Assembly: GCA_963748985.1 (NCBI GenBank)
Contig: CAVVKQ010000010.1
Span: 1 to 64,000 of the forward strand
DNA from: RPQJ01 sp963748985
GTDB lineage: Bacteria > Pseudomonadota > Gammaproteobacteria > Steroidobacterales > Steroidobacteraceae
Direction of reading: 5' to 3'
Length of the DNA: 64,000 nucleotides
Shown: positions 17,665-26,530 of the stretch, one piece after another
Layout of the letters: the number at the start of each line of letters is the position of its first letter
Position numbering within the stretch: the first letter of the stretch is position 1
Notes under the pieces: model-generated
Told to the model about the DNA's origin: nothing
Seen by the model: the letters and a program-made list of their open reading frames with translations, nothing else
The model's database searches: none
Translations under genes and position numbers: made by a program

Positions 17665-17954
17665 ATCTCGCCCTCGAACTGTGGACCGTGGTGGCAGTCG
17701 TCGCCGGCGCGTTTTTCTTTCTCGCCGGCACCGTTGGGCTGTTGCGGTTCCCGGATTCGTTCACTCGCCTCCACGCTCTGACCAAGGCCGACAACCTCGG
17801 CCTCGGCCTCGTCGTACTGGGCCTGCTGCCGCAGATGAATAGCGTGTCCGACGGTCTCAAGCTGGCGTGTATCTGGCTGCTCGTGCTGCTCTCAGGGGCG
17901 ACAGCCTCGCAGTTGATCGCGCGCACCCTGCGGCCCAACGACTCGAGCCCGTGA
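17661..17954 (+). CDS. mrpG: Multisubunit antiporter subunit G
   Basis: A 97-residue three-helix protein. GTVGLLRFPDSFTRLHALTK is the diagnostic MnhG/MrpG (MbhC) loop, followed by a helix containing LGLGLVVLGLL. It begins with ATGA overlapping mrpF and ends overlapping the next gene by four bases (GTGA). Confidence 0.94.
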   Translation: MNLALELWTVVAVVAGAFFFLAGTVGLLRFPDSFTRLHALTKADNLGLGLVVLGLLPQMNSVSDGLKLACIWLLVLLSGATASQLIARTLRPNDSSP

Positions 17955-18892
17955 ACGACATCCTGAACATCGTCCTGGCAGCTCTGATCCTCGGCCTGGC
18001 GGTGTGGACGATCGTCGCGCGCGCGGCTTACGCCGCGGTCGTCGGGTTTCTCGCCTACGGACTGCTGCTGACTCTGGTCTGGGTGCAATTGCACGGCATA
18101 GACGTGGCACTGACCGAAGCGGCGATCGGCGGTGGCCTCACCGGCGCGCTGCTGATAGGTGCCGCCGCAAGGCTAAGAGGCACCGAAGCGGCGGCGCGCG
18201 CAGAACGGCCCGGGGTAACGACCCGTTGGTTTGCGGCAATTGTGTCTGCGGCCGTCACGGGCGCACTCGCGATCTGCGTGCTCGCATTGCCCGTGCCCGC
18301 GCCGACGTTGGCACCCGAAGTCGTCGCCAACATCGCCGTCACCGAAGTCGGCAACCCGATCACTGCCGTGCTGCTCGCGTTTCGCGCGATGGACACATTG
18401 CTCGAGGCCATCGTGCTGTTGTTCGCGCTGATCGGTGTCTGGTCGCTGGCACCTGACAGCGTGTGGGGTGGTCGCCCGGGGCTGCAGCAGCAGGCCGACC
18501 CTAACGGGATGCTGGCCTACGTCGCCCGCGTGCTGCCGCCGATCGGCATCGTTGCCGGCACGTACATCTTCTGGGTCGGCGCCGACCATCCGGGCGGCAA
18601 GTTCCAGGGCGCCACCATCCTGGCCGCGATGTGGCTGTTGGTGATGATGGCGGGCCTGGCCGACGCACCGCCGATCAGTCGCGCGTGGCTGCGCTGGCTG
18701 CTGGTTGCCGGGCCGCTGGCATTCATCGCCATCGGCGTGGTCGGCGCAGTGCATGCGGGTGCGTTTCTTGCCTATCCGGAAGGTTTTGCCAAGCCGCTGA
18801 TCCTCGTCATCGAGTTTGCGCTGATGCCCACGCTCACGCTGATCCTGGGACTGATGCTGCTGGGCGCTCCAAAGCGCGGTGAGATGCCGTGA
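17951..18892 (+). CDS. mrpB: Fused MbhD-MbhE-MnhB antiporter subunit
   Basis: A 313-residue membrane protein that joins three small subunits. Residues ~5-75 are a DUF4040/MbhD-type segment (HGIDVALTEAAIGGGLTGAL), ~135-165 an MbhE-like segment (GNPITAVLLAFRAMDTLLEA), and ~188-305 a MnhB/MrpB domain with ADHPGGKFQG at 211-220. In Mrp systems the first two belong to the C-terminus of MrpA and the third is separate MrpB; in Mbh hydrogenases they are MbhD, MbhE and MbhF. The fused form fits the Mbh gene order. GTG start in a GTGA overlap with mrpG. Confidence 0.82.
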   Translation: MNDILNIVLAALILGLAVWTIVARAAYAAVVGFLAYGLLLTLVWVQLHGIDVALTEAAIGGGLTGALLIGAAARLRGTEAAARAERPGVTTRWFAAIVSAAVTGALAICVLALPVPAPTLAPEVVANIAVTEVGNPITAVLLAFRAMDTLLEAIVLLFALIGVWSLAPDSVWGGRPGLQQQADPNGMLAYVARVLPPIGIVAGTYIFWVGADHPGGKFQGATILAAMWLLVMMAGLADAPPISRAWLRWLLVAGPLAFIAIGVVGAVHAGAFLAYPEGFAKPLILVIEFALMPTLTLILGLMLLGAPKRGEMP

Positions 18893-19230
18893 CCGCCGGC
18901 ACGCTGTTCGGCCTGTGCGCCGCCGCGTTGATCGGCGTTGGCCTGTTCGGTCTCATCGTCAATCCGCACCCGCTGCGCAAGATCCTGGCCTTCAACGTCG
19001 TCGGCAGCGGTGTGTTCCTGCTCTTCGGCGCCATCGCGTACCGGGGCGCCGGTGCCGGCATGGGTGGCGACCCCGTGCCGCAAGCTTTGCTGATCACGGG
19101 CATCGTGGTGGCGTTCTCGGCCACGGCACTGGCAGTGGCGCTGCTGCTGCGACTGTTCGACGAGACTGGCTCGGTCACGCTCTCGAATGACGCGCCAACC
19201 AAGGCCGGCAATGAGACCGATGCACATTGA
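18889..19230 (+). CDS. mrpC: Multisubunit antiporter subunit C (NuoK-like)
   Basis: A 113-residue three-helix protein homologous to complex I NuoK. NPHPLRKILAFNVVGSGVFL is the family core, and DPVPQALLITGIVVAFSATA the conserved second block leading to the final helix. GTG start overlapping the previous stop by four bases; 27 bases before mrpD. Confidence 0.92.
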   Translation: MTAGTLFGLCAAALIGVGLFGLIVNPHPLRKILAFNVVGSGVFLLFGAIAYRGAGAGMGGDPVPQALLITGIVVAFSATALAVALLLRLFDETGSVTLSNDAPTKAGNETDAH

Positions 19231-19257
19231 GGCGCGCATGACGGGTCGACTCGAGTC

Positions 19258-20985
19258 ATGCTGACGACGACCGGCGGTTGGCTGCTGTTGCTCGCGGTGC
19301 TGGCACCGTTCGTCGGCGTGCTCGCCGGACTTGCGCTGGGCGGGCGACATGCGCAACGCGTGGCGATGCTGATCATGCCCGTCGGCCTCGTCGTTGCAGC
19401 TGGTATCGCCTGGTCGCTCGTGCAAAACGGCGACACGGTAGTCTACCTGCTCGGTGGCTGGCCGCCGCCGCTCGGCATTGCCCTGCGAGCGGACGGCCTG
19501 TCGGCGGTGATGCTGCTCGCGGTGGCCGTGGTCGTCTGCGGCATCGGTATCTACGCACGTGCCGACTTCGGCAGCACCGCCGGCGAACCCGAGAAACGTG
19601 CGTCCTTCGTGTACTGGCTGCTGCTGCTGGCCGTGTGGGGATCGCTGAACCTGGTTTTCGTCAGCGGCGACCTGTTCACATTGTACGTGGCTCTCGAACT
19701 GCTTACGTTCTCGGGCGTACCGCTGGTCTGCCTCGACGGCCGCGGCGAGACGTTGCGCGCAGCTTTGCGTTACTTGCTGTTCGCGCTCGCCGGCTCGTTG
19801 CTGTATCTGCTGGGCGCGGTACTGCTGTACGGTGGCTACGGCACGCTGGATATCGCGCTGCTGGCCGGGCGCATCGGCCCTGAACCCATCGCCTGGGCGG
19901 CCGCCGCCTTGATGACGGTGGGCCTGCTGGCCAAGACGGCGCTGTTCCCGCTGCATATCTGGCTGCCACCCGCGCATGCTGGCGCGCCGGCTGCCGCGAG
20001 CGCCGTGCTGTCGGCACTGGTGGTCAAGGGCTCGTGGTTCCTGGTCGTGCGCCTGTGGTTCGACGTCTTACCCGGCGTGGTGACGCTGCCTTCCGCGCAA
20101 CTGCTGGCGGGCCTGGGTGCGGCGGCCATCGTGGTCGGCAGCGTCGTCGCGCTGCGGCAAGAGCGGCTGAAGCTGCTGGTCGCGTATTCGACGATTGCGC
20201 AGATCGGCTACCTGTTCCTGATGTTCCCGCTCGCGTTCGATGCGAGCGGCAGCACACTTATGCATGGTCCGGTCCTGACTGGCGGGCTGCTGCAGGCAGT
20301 TGCGCACGCCACCGCCAAGGCCGGCATGTTCATGGCGGCCGGCCTCGTCTACGCCGCGCTCGGCCACGACCGGATCGCCGACCTCGGCGGCATGGCGCGC
20401 GCGATGCCCGTTACCGTACTCGCGTTCGCAGTTTCCGGCCTGGCACTGATGGGCGTCGTGCCGAGCGGTGCGTATCTCGCGAAGAAGCTCCTGCTCGATG
20501 CCGCCGACAGCTCGGGACAGTGGTGGTGGACCATCGTGCTGCAAGGTGGCGCAGCGTTTACCGCGGGGTACGTGGTACTGGTGCTGACCAACGCGTTGCG
20601 CGGTCCAGCGGCACCAGTCAAATTGGTAAAGCGGGTCTCGCGACTCTCCGAGATCGCGGCACTGGCGCTGGCACTGTCCTCGCTGCTGCTCGCATTCGCC
20701 GCACTCGGGCCGGTGCCGGGCTCCCTGATCTCGAATCCACTGCTGCCCAAGGAACTGGGGCCGACGCTGCTGGTGTTCCTGGGCGGCTCGCTGCTGGCGC
20801 TGGGCTTGTCGCGTCGATCCTTGTTCGGCACCGCCGACAGTGATGGCCCGGTGCGTCGTGCGACGGTGGCGGCGGGTATTCGTCTCGAGCGGGCCGACGC
20901 GGCCCTGCGCCGCTGGCCGTCCGCGAGCGTCGCCTTGCTGGTGCTGGCGGCACTGTTCGGCTGGTTGTTGCACGCTCGCGGCTGA
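19258..20985 (+). CDS. mrpD: Multisubunit antiporter subunit D (NuoN/NuoM-like)
   Basis: A 575-residue antiporter-like channel subunit with about 14 membrane helices. The proton-channel signature is intact: LLAKTALFPLHIWLPPAHAG, a broken helix region with Lys, and VLSALVVKGSWFLVVRLW with the second conserved Lys; the TM5 Glu lies in TLYVALELLTF. It is the only NuoL/M/N-type subunit in this module. The C-terminal ~60 residues (after RRSLFGTAD) form an extra amphipathic and hydrophobic tail. ArcD-like starts two bases after its stop. Confidence 0.92.
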   Translation: MLTTTGGWLLLLAVLAPFVGVLAGLALGGRHAQRVAMLIMPVGLVVAAGIAWSLVQNGDTVVYLLGGWPPPLGIALRADGLSAVMLLAVAVVVCGIGIYARADFGSTAGEPEKRASFVYWLLLLAVWGSLNLVFVSGDLFTLYVALELLTFSGVPLVCLDGRGETLRAALRYLLFALAGSLLYLLGAVLLYGGYGTLDIALLAGRIGPEPIAWAAAALMTVGLLAKTALFPLHIWLPPAHAGAPAAASAVLSALVVKGSWFLVVRLWFDVLPGVVTLPSAQLLAGLGAAAIVVGSVVALRQERLKLLVAYSTIAQIGYLFLMFPLAFDASGSTLMHGPVLTGGLLQAVAHATAKAGMFMAAGLVYAALGHDRIADLGGMARAMPVTVLAFAVSGLALMGVVPSGAYLAKKLLLDAADSSGQWWWTIVLQGGAAFTAGYVVLVLTNALRGPAAPVKLVKRVSRLSEIAALALALSSLLLAFAALGPVPGSLISNPLLPKELGPTLLVFLGGSLLALGLSRRSLFGTADSDGPVRRATVAAGIRLERADAALRRWPSASVALLVLAALFGWLLHARG

Positions 20986-20987
20986 CA

Positions 20988-22418
20988 ATGAGCGGCACGA
21001 AAGACCAGCAACTCTCACGCGGTGCCCTGGTCGCACTGGTCGTCGGCTCGATGGTCGGCTCCGGCATCTTCACGTTGCCGTCCGCGTTCGGACGTGCGAC
21101 CGGCGTCTTCGGCGCCCTCATTGCCTGGTGCATCGCCGGTGCCGGCATGCTGATGCTCGCGTTCGTGTTCCAGACGCTGTCGCGGCGCCGTCCCGACCTC
21201 GACGCCGGCATCTATGCATACGCGAAGGCTGGCTTCGGCAGCTACCTGGGATTCGTCTCGGCCTTCGGCTACTGGATCGCCTGCTGCCTGGCCGACGTGG
21301 CGTGCCTGATCCTGATCAAGGCCACGCTGGGACAGTTCTTTCCGGTGTTCGGCGACGGCACGACCGCGGTGGCCATCGTGGCAGCGTCCGTGATGGTGTG
21401 GGGCGTCCACGTCCTGGTGCTGCGCGGGGTGCGGGAGGCGGCAGCACTCAACACCATCGCCACGGTCGCCAAGATGGTGCCGATCGTCATCTTCATCGTC
21501 GTCGTCGTCGCGGGTTTCAGGGCCGACGTCTTCGCGCTGAATTTCTGGGGCGACGCCGAGCACAGCCTGTCGAGCGTGGCGAGCCAGGTGCGCAACACGA
21601 TGCTCGTCACCGTGTTCGTGTTCGTCGGCATCGAGGGAGCCAGTGTCTATTCGCGTTATGCGAAGGACCGGAACGACGTAGGTGCCGCCACCGTCCTCGG
21701 TTTCCTCGGCGTGCTGTGCCTGCTGGTCCTGGTCACGGTGTTCTCGTACGGCATCCTGCTGCGTGAGGATCTTGCGGCGCTCGCGAATCCCTCAATGGCC
21801 GGCGTGATGGAAGCGCTCGTCGGACACTGGGGGCGCGTCTTCATCAGCATCGGGCTGCTGATCTCGATCCTCGGCAATTACCTCTCGTGGTCGCTGCTCG
21901 CCGCCGAAGTGCTGCATTCCGCCGGCAAGAGCAACACGATGCCGGCGTTCCTGGCGCGGGAGAATCGCAACGGCGTGCCGTCGGCGGCGTTGTGGCTGAC
22001 CAACGTCGTGATCCAGGCCTTCCTGCTCGTCACCTGGTTCGCCGAATCGGCGTTCTTCGTCGCGCTGAAGATGACCAGCGCGATGACGCTCGTGCCGTAC
22101 CTGCTGGTCGCAGCCTTCGGCTGCAAGCTCGCCTGGAGCGGCGAGACTTACGACACCGAAGGACGTCAACGCCGCATCGACGGACTGCACGGCGCAATTG
22201 CCACGGTCTATGCAGCCGGCATGCTCTACGCCGGCGGTGCGAAATTCATGCTGCTGTCGGCGCTCCTGTACGCGCCGGGCACCTGGCTCTACTTTTACGC
22301 GCGGCGTGAACAGCAGCAGCGCGTATTCACGATGGCCGAAACGGCAATTTTCGGCGCAGTCGCAATCGCGGCGATCCTCGCGCTGGCCGCTCTCGTGTCA
22401 GGCACGATCGTGGTTTGA
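20988..22418 (+). CDS. APC-family amino-acid antiporter, ArcD-like
   Basis: A 476-residue, 12-helix carrier of the amino acid/polyamine/organocation superfamily. The substrate-carboxyl binding motif GSMVGSGIFTLPSAF is at about 20-34. 'AGIYAYAKAGFG' and 'FVFVGIEGASVYSRYAK' are typical of the basic amino-acid antiporter (ArgO/ArcD/LysP-type AAT) group, so an arginine/ornithine or lysine exchanger is likely; no arginine deiminase genes are in the window to confirm it. It begins two bases after mrpD, making cotranscription likely, and its 3' end overlaps the convergent ceramidase-like gene by 21 bases. Confidence 0.85.
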   Translation: MSGTKDQQLSRGALVALVVGSMVGSGIFTLPSAFGRATGVFGALIAWCIAGAGMLMLAFVFQTLSRRRPDLDAGIYAYAKAGFGSYLGFVSAFGYWIACCLADVACLILIKATLGQFFPVFGDGTTAVAIVAASVMVWGVHVLVLRGVREAAALNTIATVAKMVPIVIFIVVVVAGFRADVFALNFWGDAEHSLSSVASQVRNTMLVTVFVFVGIEGASVYSRYAKDRNDVGAATVLGFLGVLCLLVLVTVFSYGILLREDLAALANPSMAGVMEALVGHWGRVFISIGLLISILGNYLSWSLLAAEVLHSAGKSNTMPAFLARENRNGVPSAALWLTNVVIQAFLLVTWFAESAFFVALKMTSAMTLVPYLLVAAFGCKLAWSGETYDTEGRQRRIDGLHGAIATVYAAGMLYAGGAKFMLLSALLYAPGTWLYFYARREQQQRVFTMAETAIFGAVAIAAILALAALVSGTIVV

Positions 22419-23189
22419 GGCCAGCGTCGGGGATCCTGGCTGCAACCTGCGCAGGAACAGCATGCGGCAGGCCACGAGGCCGGCGATCGCAGCCGCAAGA
22501 TGCTTGAGCGAGTGACCGCTGGCCACGTGGCCGAGTCCGAACAGTTCCCGGTCAAACGTCTCCAGCAGCTTCGCGATCACGTAACCCGCGAAGACCCAGT
22601 AGATGTCGTTGCCCCGCGTGTAGCGCGAGGGCTGCAACAGCGCCAGCAGGAACAGGATCACCACCGAATAGCCCTGCAGCACGCCGTAAGGCATGACGTT
22701 GCCGGCGCCCGCCCGCTCCGTTGCCCTCCAGTAGAGAACGGAAGCTGCCCCGACCAGCAGCATCGGCACCAGCAGGGCGAGTCCCGCCTTCGTGTCAATG
22801 CGATCGACCACCTGCGCGGCGATGAGCGACATGAAGGCGATGGTCATCGGCAGCCGATCCCAGAACAGCCGTTCGTTGTCTGGCACGAGGTGATAGTAGG
22901 CCGAGCCCAGCCCGGTCAGCACCATGCCGGCAAAGAACACGGCGTACGGCCAGCGCTCGACGTTCGACGCGAAAACTGTGCGCGGCCGCAGTACGACAGC
23001 AAAGCCTGCGAGGCCGGCCACCACGAATGCTGCATTGGACGCCACGTCGAAAAAGTTGGCGACCCCGAGCATCTCGCGGTCATCGGCAAAGTCGTGGTAC
23101 GAGACGGGCTGGGGCATGGCCGGCAGCAGGAAGGCTGCCAGCACGCTCAAGACCGTGAACCCGATGATGTAGCGGGTGGTTGTCGCCAT
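22398..23189 (-). CDS. Ceramidase-like (CREST family) membrane protein
   Basis: A 263-residue protein with seven predicted membrane segments. Members of the CREST superfamily carry a metal site made of Ser, Asp and His residues; matching elements seen here are GSAYYHLVPDNERLFWDRLP (Ser, His and Asp at the end of helix 3/loop) and SGHSLKHLAAA with two His near the C-terminus. These suggest a zinc-dependent membrane amidase of the alkaline ceramidase type. Substrate is unknown; bacteria with such genes usually do not make canonical ceramide. It converges on, and overlaps, the ArcD-like gene. Confidence 0.7.
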   Translation of the reverse strand: MATTTRYIIGFTVLSVLAAFLLPAMPQPVSYHDFADDREMLGVANFFDVASNAAFVVAGLAGFAVVLRPRTVFASNVERWPYAVFFAGMVLTGLGSAYYHLVPDNERLFWDRLPMTIAFMSLIAAQVVDRIDTKAGLALLVPMLLVGAASVLYWRATERAGAGNVMPYGVLQGYSVVILFLLALLQPSRYTRGNDIYWVFAGYVIAKLLETFDRELFGLGHVASGHSLKHLAAAIAGLVACRMLFLRRLQPGSPTLASNHDRA

Positions 23190-23201
23190 GCCGGAGGGGA
23201 C

Positions 23202-23423
23202 CTAATAGCGTCGCGTGGCGCCGTGAACCCACGTGCGTAACAGCGCCAGCAGGAAGCCGCCCGTAAGCATGCCGAGAACGTAGATGAGCAGGACCAGGAC
23301 CGACACCGGGAGCGTGACCCTTGCCGAGAACAGCGTGATGGTGACGGCCTCGAGATTCTGGAACTTGAACAGGATGATGACGGCGGTAAATATGGCAATC
23401 AACGCCATGTAGACGTAACGCAT
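23202..23423 (-). CDS. LapA/DUF1049-domain small membrane protein
   Basis: A 73-residue protein with two membrane helices separated by a short turn (about residues 4-22 and 41-63), the layout of the LapA/DUF1049 family, in which LapA helps lipopolysaccharide assembly with LapB. FKFQNLEAVTITLF between the helices is the family's conserved 'QN...V.v.f' segment. It is 12 bases upstream of the ceramidase-like gene on the same strand. The LapB partner is not next to it, so a specific LPS role is unproven. Confidence 0.75.
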   Translation of the reverse strand: MRYVYMALIAIFTAVIILFKFQNLEAVTITLFSARVTLPVSVLVLLIYVLGMLTGGFLLALLRTWVHGATRRY

Positions 23424-23517
23424 GTCGTTTCCTTGTTATTGCAATCAGTAAACGCGCCTTGATCTTAACGCCAATACCCCCGGGCGCGGAATTGCGCGAA
23501 CCGCAGCGGTCCCAGTA

Positions 23518-25131
23518 TCAGCCCGGCACCTCGTCAGGCTTGTAACCGGGCAGCCGGCCTGCCGGGACGAAGGCCAGCAGGCCCAGCGCGGTCATCAGCA
23601 GGAAAGTGACCTTCAGCGCGCGTATTCGTGCGTCCGCATTGATCTCCACTGCCGCGTCAATCTGCTCGGGTGTCGCCGACGTACGTGACATCGTGTCCAG
23701 CAGCCGGTCATTGCTGACGAACCTGACGTTGTCGAGATCGACCTTCGAAATGAGCGCCGACGGGATCGTCGGATTGTCGACCAGGGCCCGCTGGATGTTT
23801 GCGCTCAGGATGCCGATCACGAGCGCTCCCGCGACTGCCGTGCCGACCGCGCCCGCCAGGTTGCTGACGGTTCCGCGCAATGCACCCACGTCGCCGGCGA
23901 ATTCCGTCGGCGCAGATGTCACCAGTACATTGAACAGCAGCGTGGCGAGCGCTCCCTGTCCAAGGCCGACCAGCATCAGCCCGAGAACGACGGAGACGTC
24001 GCTCCATTCGTACCTGACGATCACCGCCAGCATCAGCGTCCCGACCGTGACGACCGCAAAGGCGCTGCGGGCGATCTGCCGCGGCGACAGCCGCCCGTAC
24101 AGCCGCACGACTAGAACTGCCGCAGCGAGCACCGCCAGCTGATACGGAATCATGGCCACGGCCGTCTGCAGGCTCGTCCTGCCCTGGACGATCTGGATGT
24201 AGAGCGGAATCATGAACGTGATGGCCTTGCCGAGCACGGAGATCGCCATCATCGAAACCACCGCCGCCCGGTCCTGCGGCGATTCGATGACGACGAGCGC
24301 CAGCAGTGGCGTCTGCCCGGCGGCCTGGCGGCTCTGCGTCCAGGCAATGAACAACTGCACGCCGACGACGCCGCAGACGATCATGACCAGCGCCGGGGAC
24401 AGGCCAAGCACGCTGGCGGGCGCCGAACGCTCTGCCAGCAGCACGCCCCAGTCGCCGAGGTTATTGAATCCGAGACTGATCAGTGTGACCGCTACGGCGG
24501 CCAGCACAACGCCCAGCCGGTCGATTCTGACATCTGGCATTTTCGCGACCGGCGTCAAGTACCGGCTCAACAGCAGCACGCTGATCGAAAACGGGATCAG
24601 GAGCCCGAATGAGTAACGCCACCCGAAGTACGTGCCCACCACGCCCGCCAGGAAGAAGGCGACGACCGTGGCGATGGCCTGCACGGCGCCGAGCATCCCG
24701 AGGGCCGTCGCCTGCTGCCTGCCCTTGTAGTGATGCGCTGTCAGCACGACGAGCGAGGGGATGATAGCTGCAGATGCCAACCCGGCCAGGGCCTGCGCCG
24801 CGATCATCACCGCCGGACTGGGGCTCGCCGTCATGATCACCATGGCGGCGAGGAAGACCGCGGTCATCCACCGGAACACGCGCAACGGACCGAACTTCTG
24901 GCCAAGCTTGGCACCGAACATGGTGAAGCCAGCAACGCCGAGTGAATACGCAACGATCGCGGTGACCACCGTCGTCGGTGCCGTACTGAATTCGGCGCCG
25001 ATCCCGCCAATGGAGACGGGCAGCGCGTTGATGTTCCACGACATCTGCGCCTGACCCATCGCGATCGCCACCATCGGCAACCAGGAGGTTCTCTTCTCGG
25101 TAGCGACGCCCGCGTCGGAGCGGTTGTTCAT
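23518..25131 (-). CDS. MFS drug transporter, DHA2 (14-TM) type
   Basis: A 537-residue major facilitator with about 14 membrane segments. MFGAKLGQKFGPLRVFRW is the loop 2-3 motif A (G-x-L-x-D/G-R-x-G-x-R/K type) and 'LGMLGAVQAIATVVAFFLAGVVG' is typical of the motif-C region of proton antiporters (landmark: LAGVVGTYFGWRYSF). The C-terminal half has a long periplasmic segment, residues ~430-510, rich in Asp and Ser. The DHA2 family mostly exports drugs; a resistance function is inferred only. It is followed by 7 bases and then the stop of the TPR/OMP gene upstream. Confidence 0.85.
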   Translation of the reverse strand: MNNRSDAGVATEKRTSWLPMVAIAMGQAQMSWNINALPVSIGGIGAEFSTAPTTVVTAIVAYSLGVAGFTMFGAKLGQKFGPLRVFRWMTAVFLAAMVIMTASPSPAVMIAAQALAGLASAAIIPSLVVLTAHHYKGRQQATALGMLGAVQAIATVVAFFLAGVVGTYFGWRYSFGLLIPFSISVLLLSRYLTPVAKMPDVRIDRLGVVLAAVAVTLISLGFNNLGDWGVLLAERSAPASVLGLSPALVMIVCGVVGVQLFIAWTQSRQAAGQTPLLALVVIESPQDRAAVVSMMAISVLGKAITFMIPLYIQIVQGRTSLQTAVAMIPYQLAVLAAAVLVVRLYGRLSPRQIARSAFAVVTVGTLMLAVIVRYEWSDVSVVLGLMLVGLGQGALATLLFNVLVTSAPTEFAGDVGALRGTVSNLAGAVGTAVAGALVIGILSANIQRALVDNPTIPSALISKVDLDNVRFVSNDRLLDTMSRTSATPEQIDAAVEINADARIRALKVTFLLMTALGLLAFVPAGRLPGYKPDEVPG

Positions 25132-25138
25132 GTACAGC

Positions 25139-26374
25139 CTAGAACGACTTGCGCACCGTCAGCCACATCTCGGTCGAACTATACGCCAGCTCGGCGATGC
25201 TGCTGTCTTCCCAGTTGTATTCGATCGTGGGCCGCAGCGACCAGCCGGGCGCGAAACTCCAGACCAGGCCGCCACCGAAATTCCACAAGTCGTCGTTACG
25301 TACCTTGAGCAAGTCGGGATCCGTGCTGAAGTCCGGTCGCTCGTCGTCGTACGACTCGTTGACGTACGACCACCAGAAAAACCCGTCGAGTGAGTCGCGG
25401 AACGAATGATCGATTTCGCCGTTGACACCCCAGAACGTGCCATCCCCTTCCGGACGATCCTGCGTGGCCCATTCCTGCGTCAGTTGCCCGCCGAGCGTCA
25501 GGGACGTGCGACCATTCGCCAGCGAGTGCGTCCAGCTGCCGGTGAGTTCGGCAATGTCGCGCGTGCGGCTGCGTAACGGACCGGTCGGGTACCTGCGCTC
25601 GCGCACCTCGCCGCCGATGGTGACCTGGTCGTTCTCGCCCAACTTCACGCGGTAGTCGGCGAATGCGCCCCAGTCGTTGCGGTACTGGCCGTCGCCGCGA
25701 TAGCTGGCGCGGCCGCGCATGCCGAACCGCAGGTTGTCGTCGTCCACCGGACGACTGATATTGACGTTCCAACGCAGGTCCGAGTCGTTGCGCCGGTCAC
25801 TGTCGTCGTATGCGCGAAAGCGGTAGTCGAGCGTGCCATTGAACGAATGCCGCTCGGTCATGCTCTTGTTCCAGCCGCCGCCGACGCGTATTGGCAGGAA
25901 CGTGTCGTGGTTGCCCGCGCCGCCGAATATGGCCGTCGAGCTGGAGGTGTTTTGCCGGTAGTTGCCGATCCCGGTCTCGGCGTAATAGAACGGCAGCCAT
26001 TGCCGGCCGGCAGCGTAGTCCGCCGCCGCCTGGTCATAGACTTCGGTCTGGCCGTGCAGGTCGCGCGGCAGGTTGTCGTACTGCAGCACCGTCTCGAATT
26101 CGATCAGGGCGCGTGAGTACTCCCCGAGCGCGTAGTAGGCGCGGCCAAGCCCGAGATGCGCACCGACCGAACTCGGGTCGGCCTCGAGTGCCTGCTCGAA
26201 GAGCACCTTGGCTTCGGCCGCCTGCCCCGCCTGCAGCAGTTGTTCGGCCTTGGCCAGGTCCGGTGCGGCGGCCTGCGCAGCGCCCGCCAGCAGCAGGCTG
26301 ACGGCGGCCAGGATCCAACGCCACTGGCCGGATGCCGAGTGCCTGCCGAGAACAGCTTCGTTAGCGTATGACAT
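25139..26374 (-). CDS. TPR plus outer-membrane beta-barrel protein
   Basis: A 411-residue exported protein. The chosen ATG (26374) has AAAGGGA before it and gives a signal peptide (WILAAVSLLLAGAAQAAA) cleaved near residue 35-37; a start 42 codons upstream would bury it. Residues ~38-110 form two TPR units (AEQLLQAGQAAEAKVLFEQA and GLGRAYYALGEYSRALIEFE). The rest alternates aromatic/polar strands ending in Phe (TVRKSF), as in beta-barrels assembled by BAM. The TPR-then-barrel order recalls surface-lipoprotein assembly modulators, but I cannot assign a substrate. It diverges from the outer-membrane factor gene. Confidence 0.65.
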   Translation of the reverse strand: MSYANEAVLGRHSASGQWRWILAAVSLLLAGAAQAAAPDLAKAEQLLQAGQAAEAKVLFEQALEADPSSVGAHLGLGRAYYALGEYSRALIEFETVLQYDNLPRDLHGQTEVYDQAAADYAAGRQWLPFYYAETGIGNYRQNTSSSTAIFGGAGNHDTFLPIRVGGGWNKSMTERHSFNGTLDYRFRAYDDSDRRNDSDLRWNVNISRPVDDDNLRFGMRGRASYRGDGQYRNDWGAFADYRVKLGENDQVTIGGEVRERRYPTGPLRSRTRDIAELTGSWTHSLANGRTSLTLGGQLTQEWATQDRPEGDGTFWGVNGEIDHSFRDSLDGFFWWSYVNESYDDERPDFSTDPDLLKVRNDDLWNFGGGLVWSFAPGWSLRPTIEYNWEDSSIAELAYSSTEMWLTVRKSF

Positions 26375-26530
26375 GAAGTCCCTTTGCCGGCCGGATGTGT
26401 TGTACGTGGTCGAGCGTCCGCGGTTGTCATTCGAGCATAAACAGGTTCGCCAAAACCAGTATAAACTTGCAGCGACCCGCTTCCGGGTATCTTCGTTCAC
26501 CGCCGCATTGCTTCATAGGAATGCCCTGAG
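26375..26530. promoter_or_regulatory. Divergent intergenic region between TPR/barrel and outer-membrane factor genes
   Basis: This 156-base gap must hold promoters for both flanking genes. A TATAAA (26460-26465, plus strand) lies in an AT-rich patch with the similar CATAAAC 24 bases upstream, but no good -35 element was found at the usual distance. Nothing else recognised. Confidence 0.25.
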
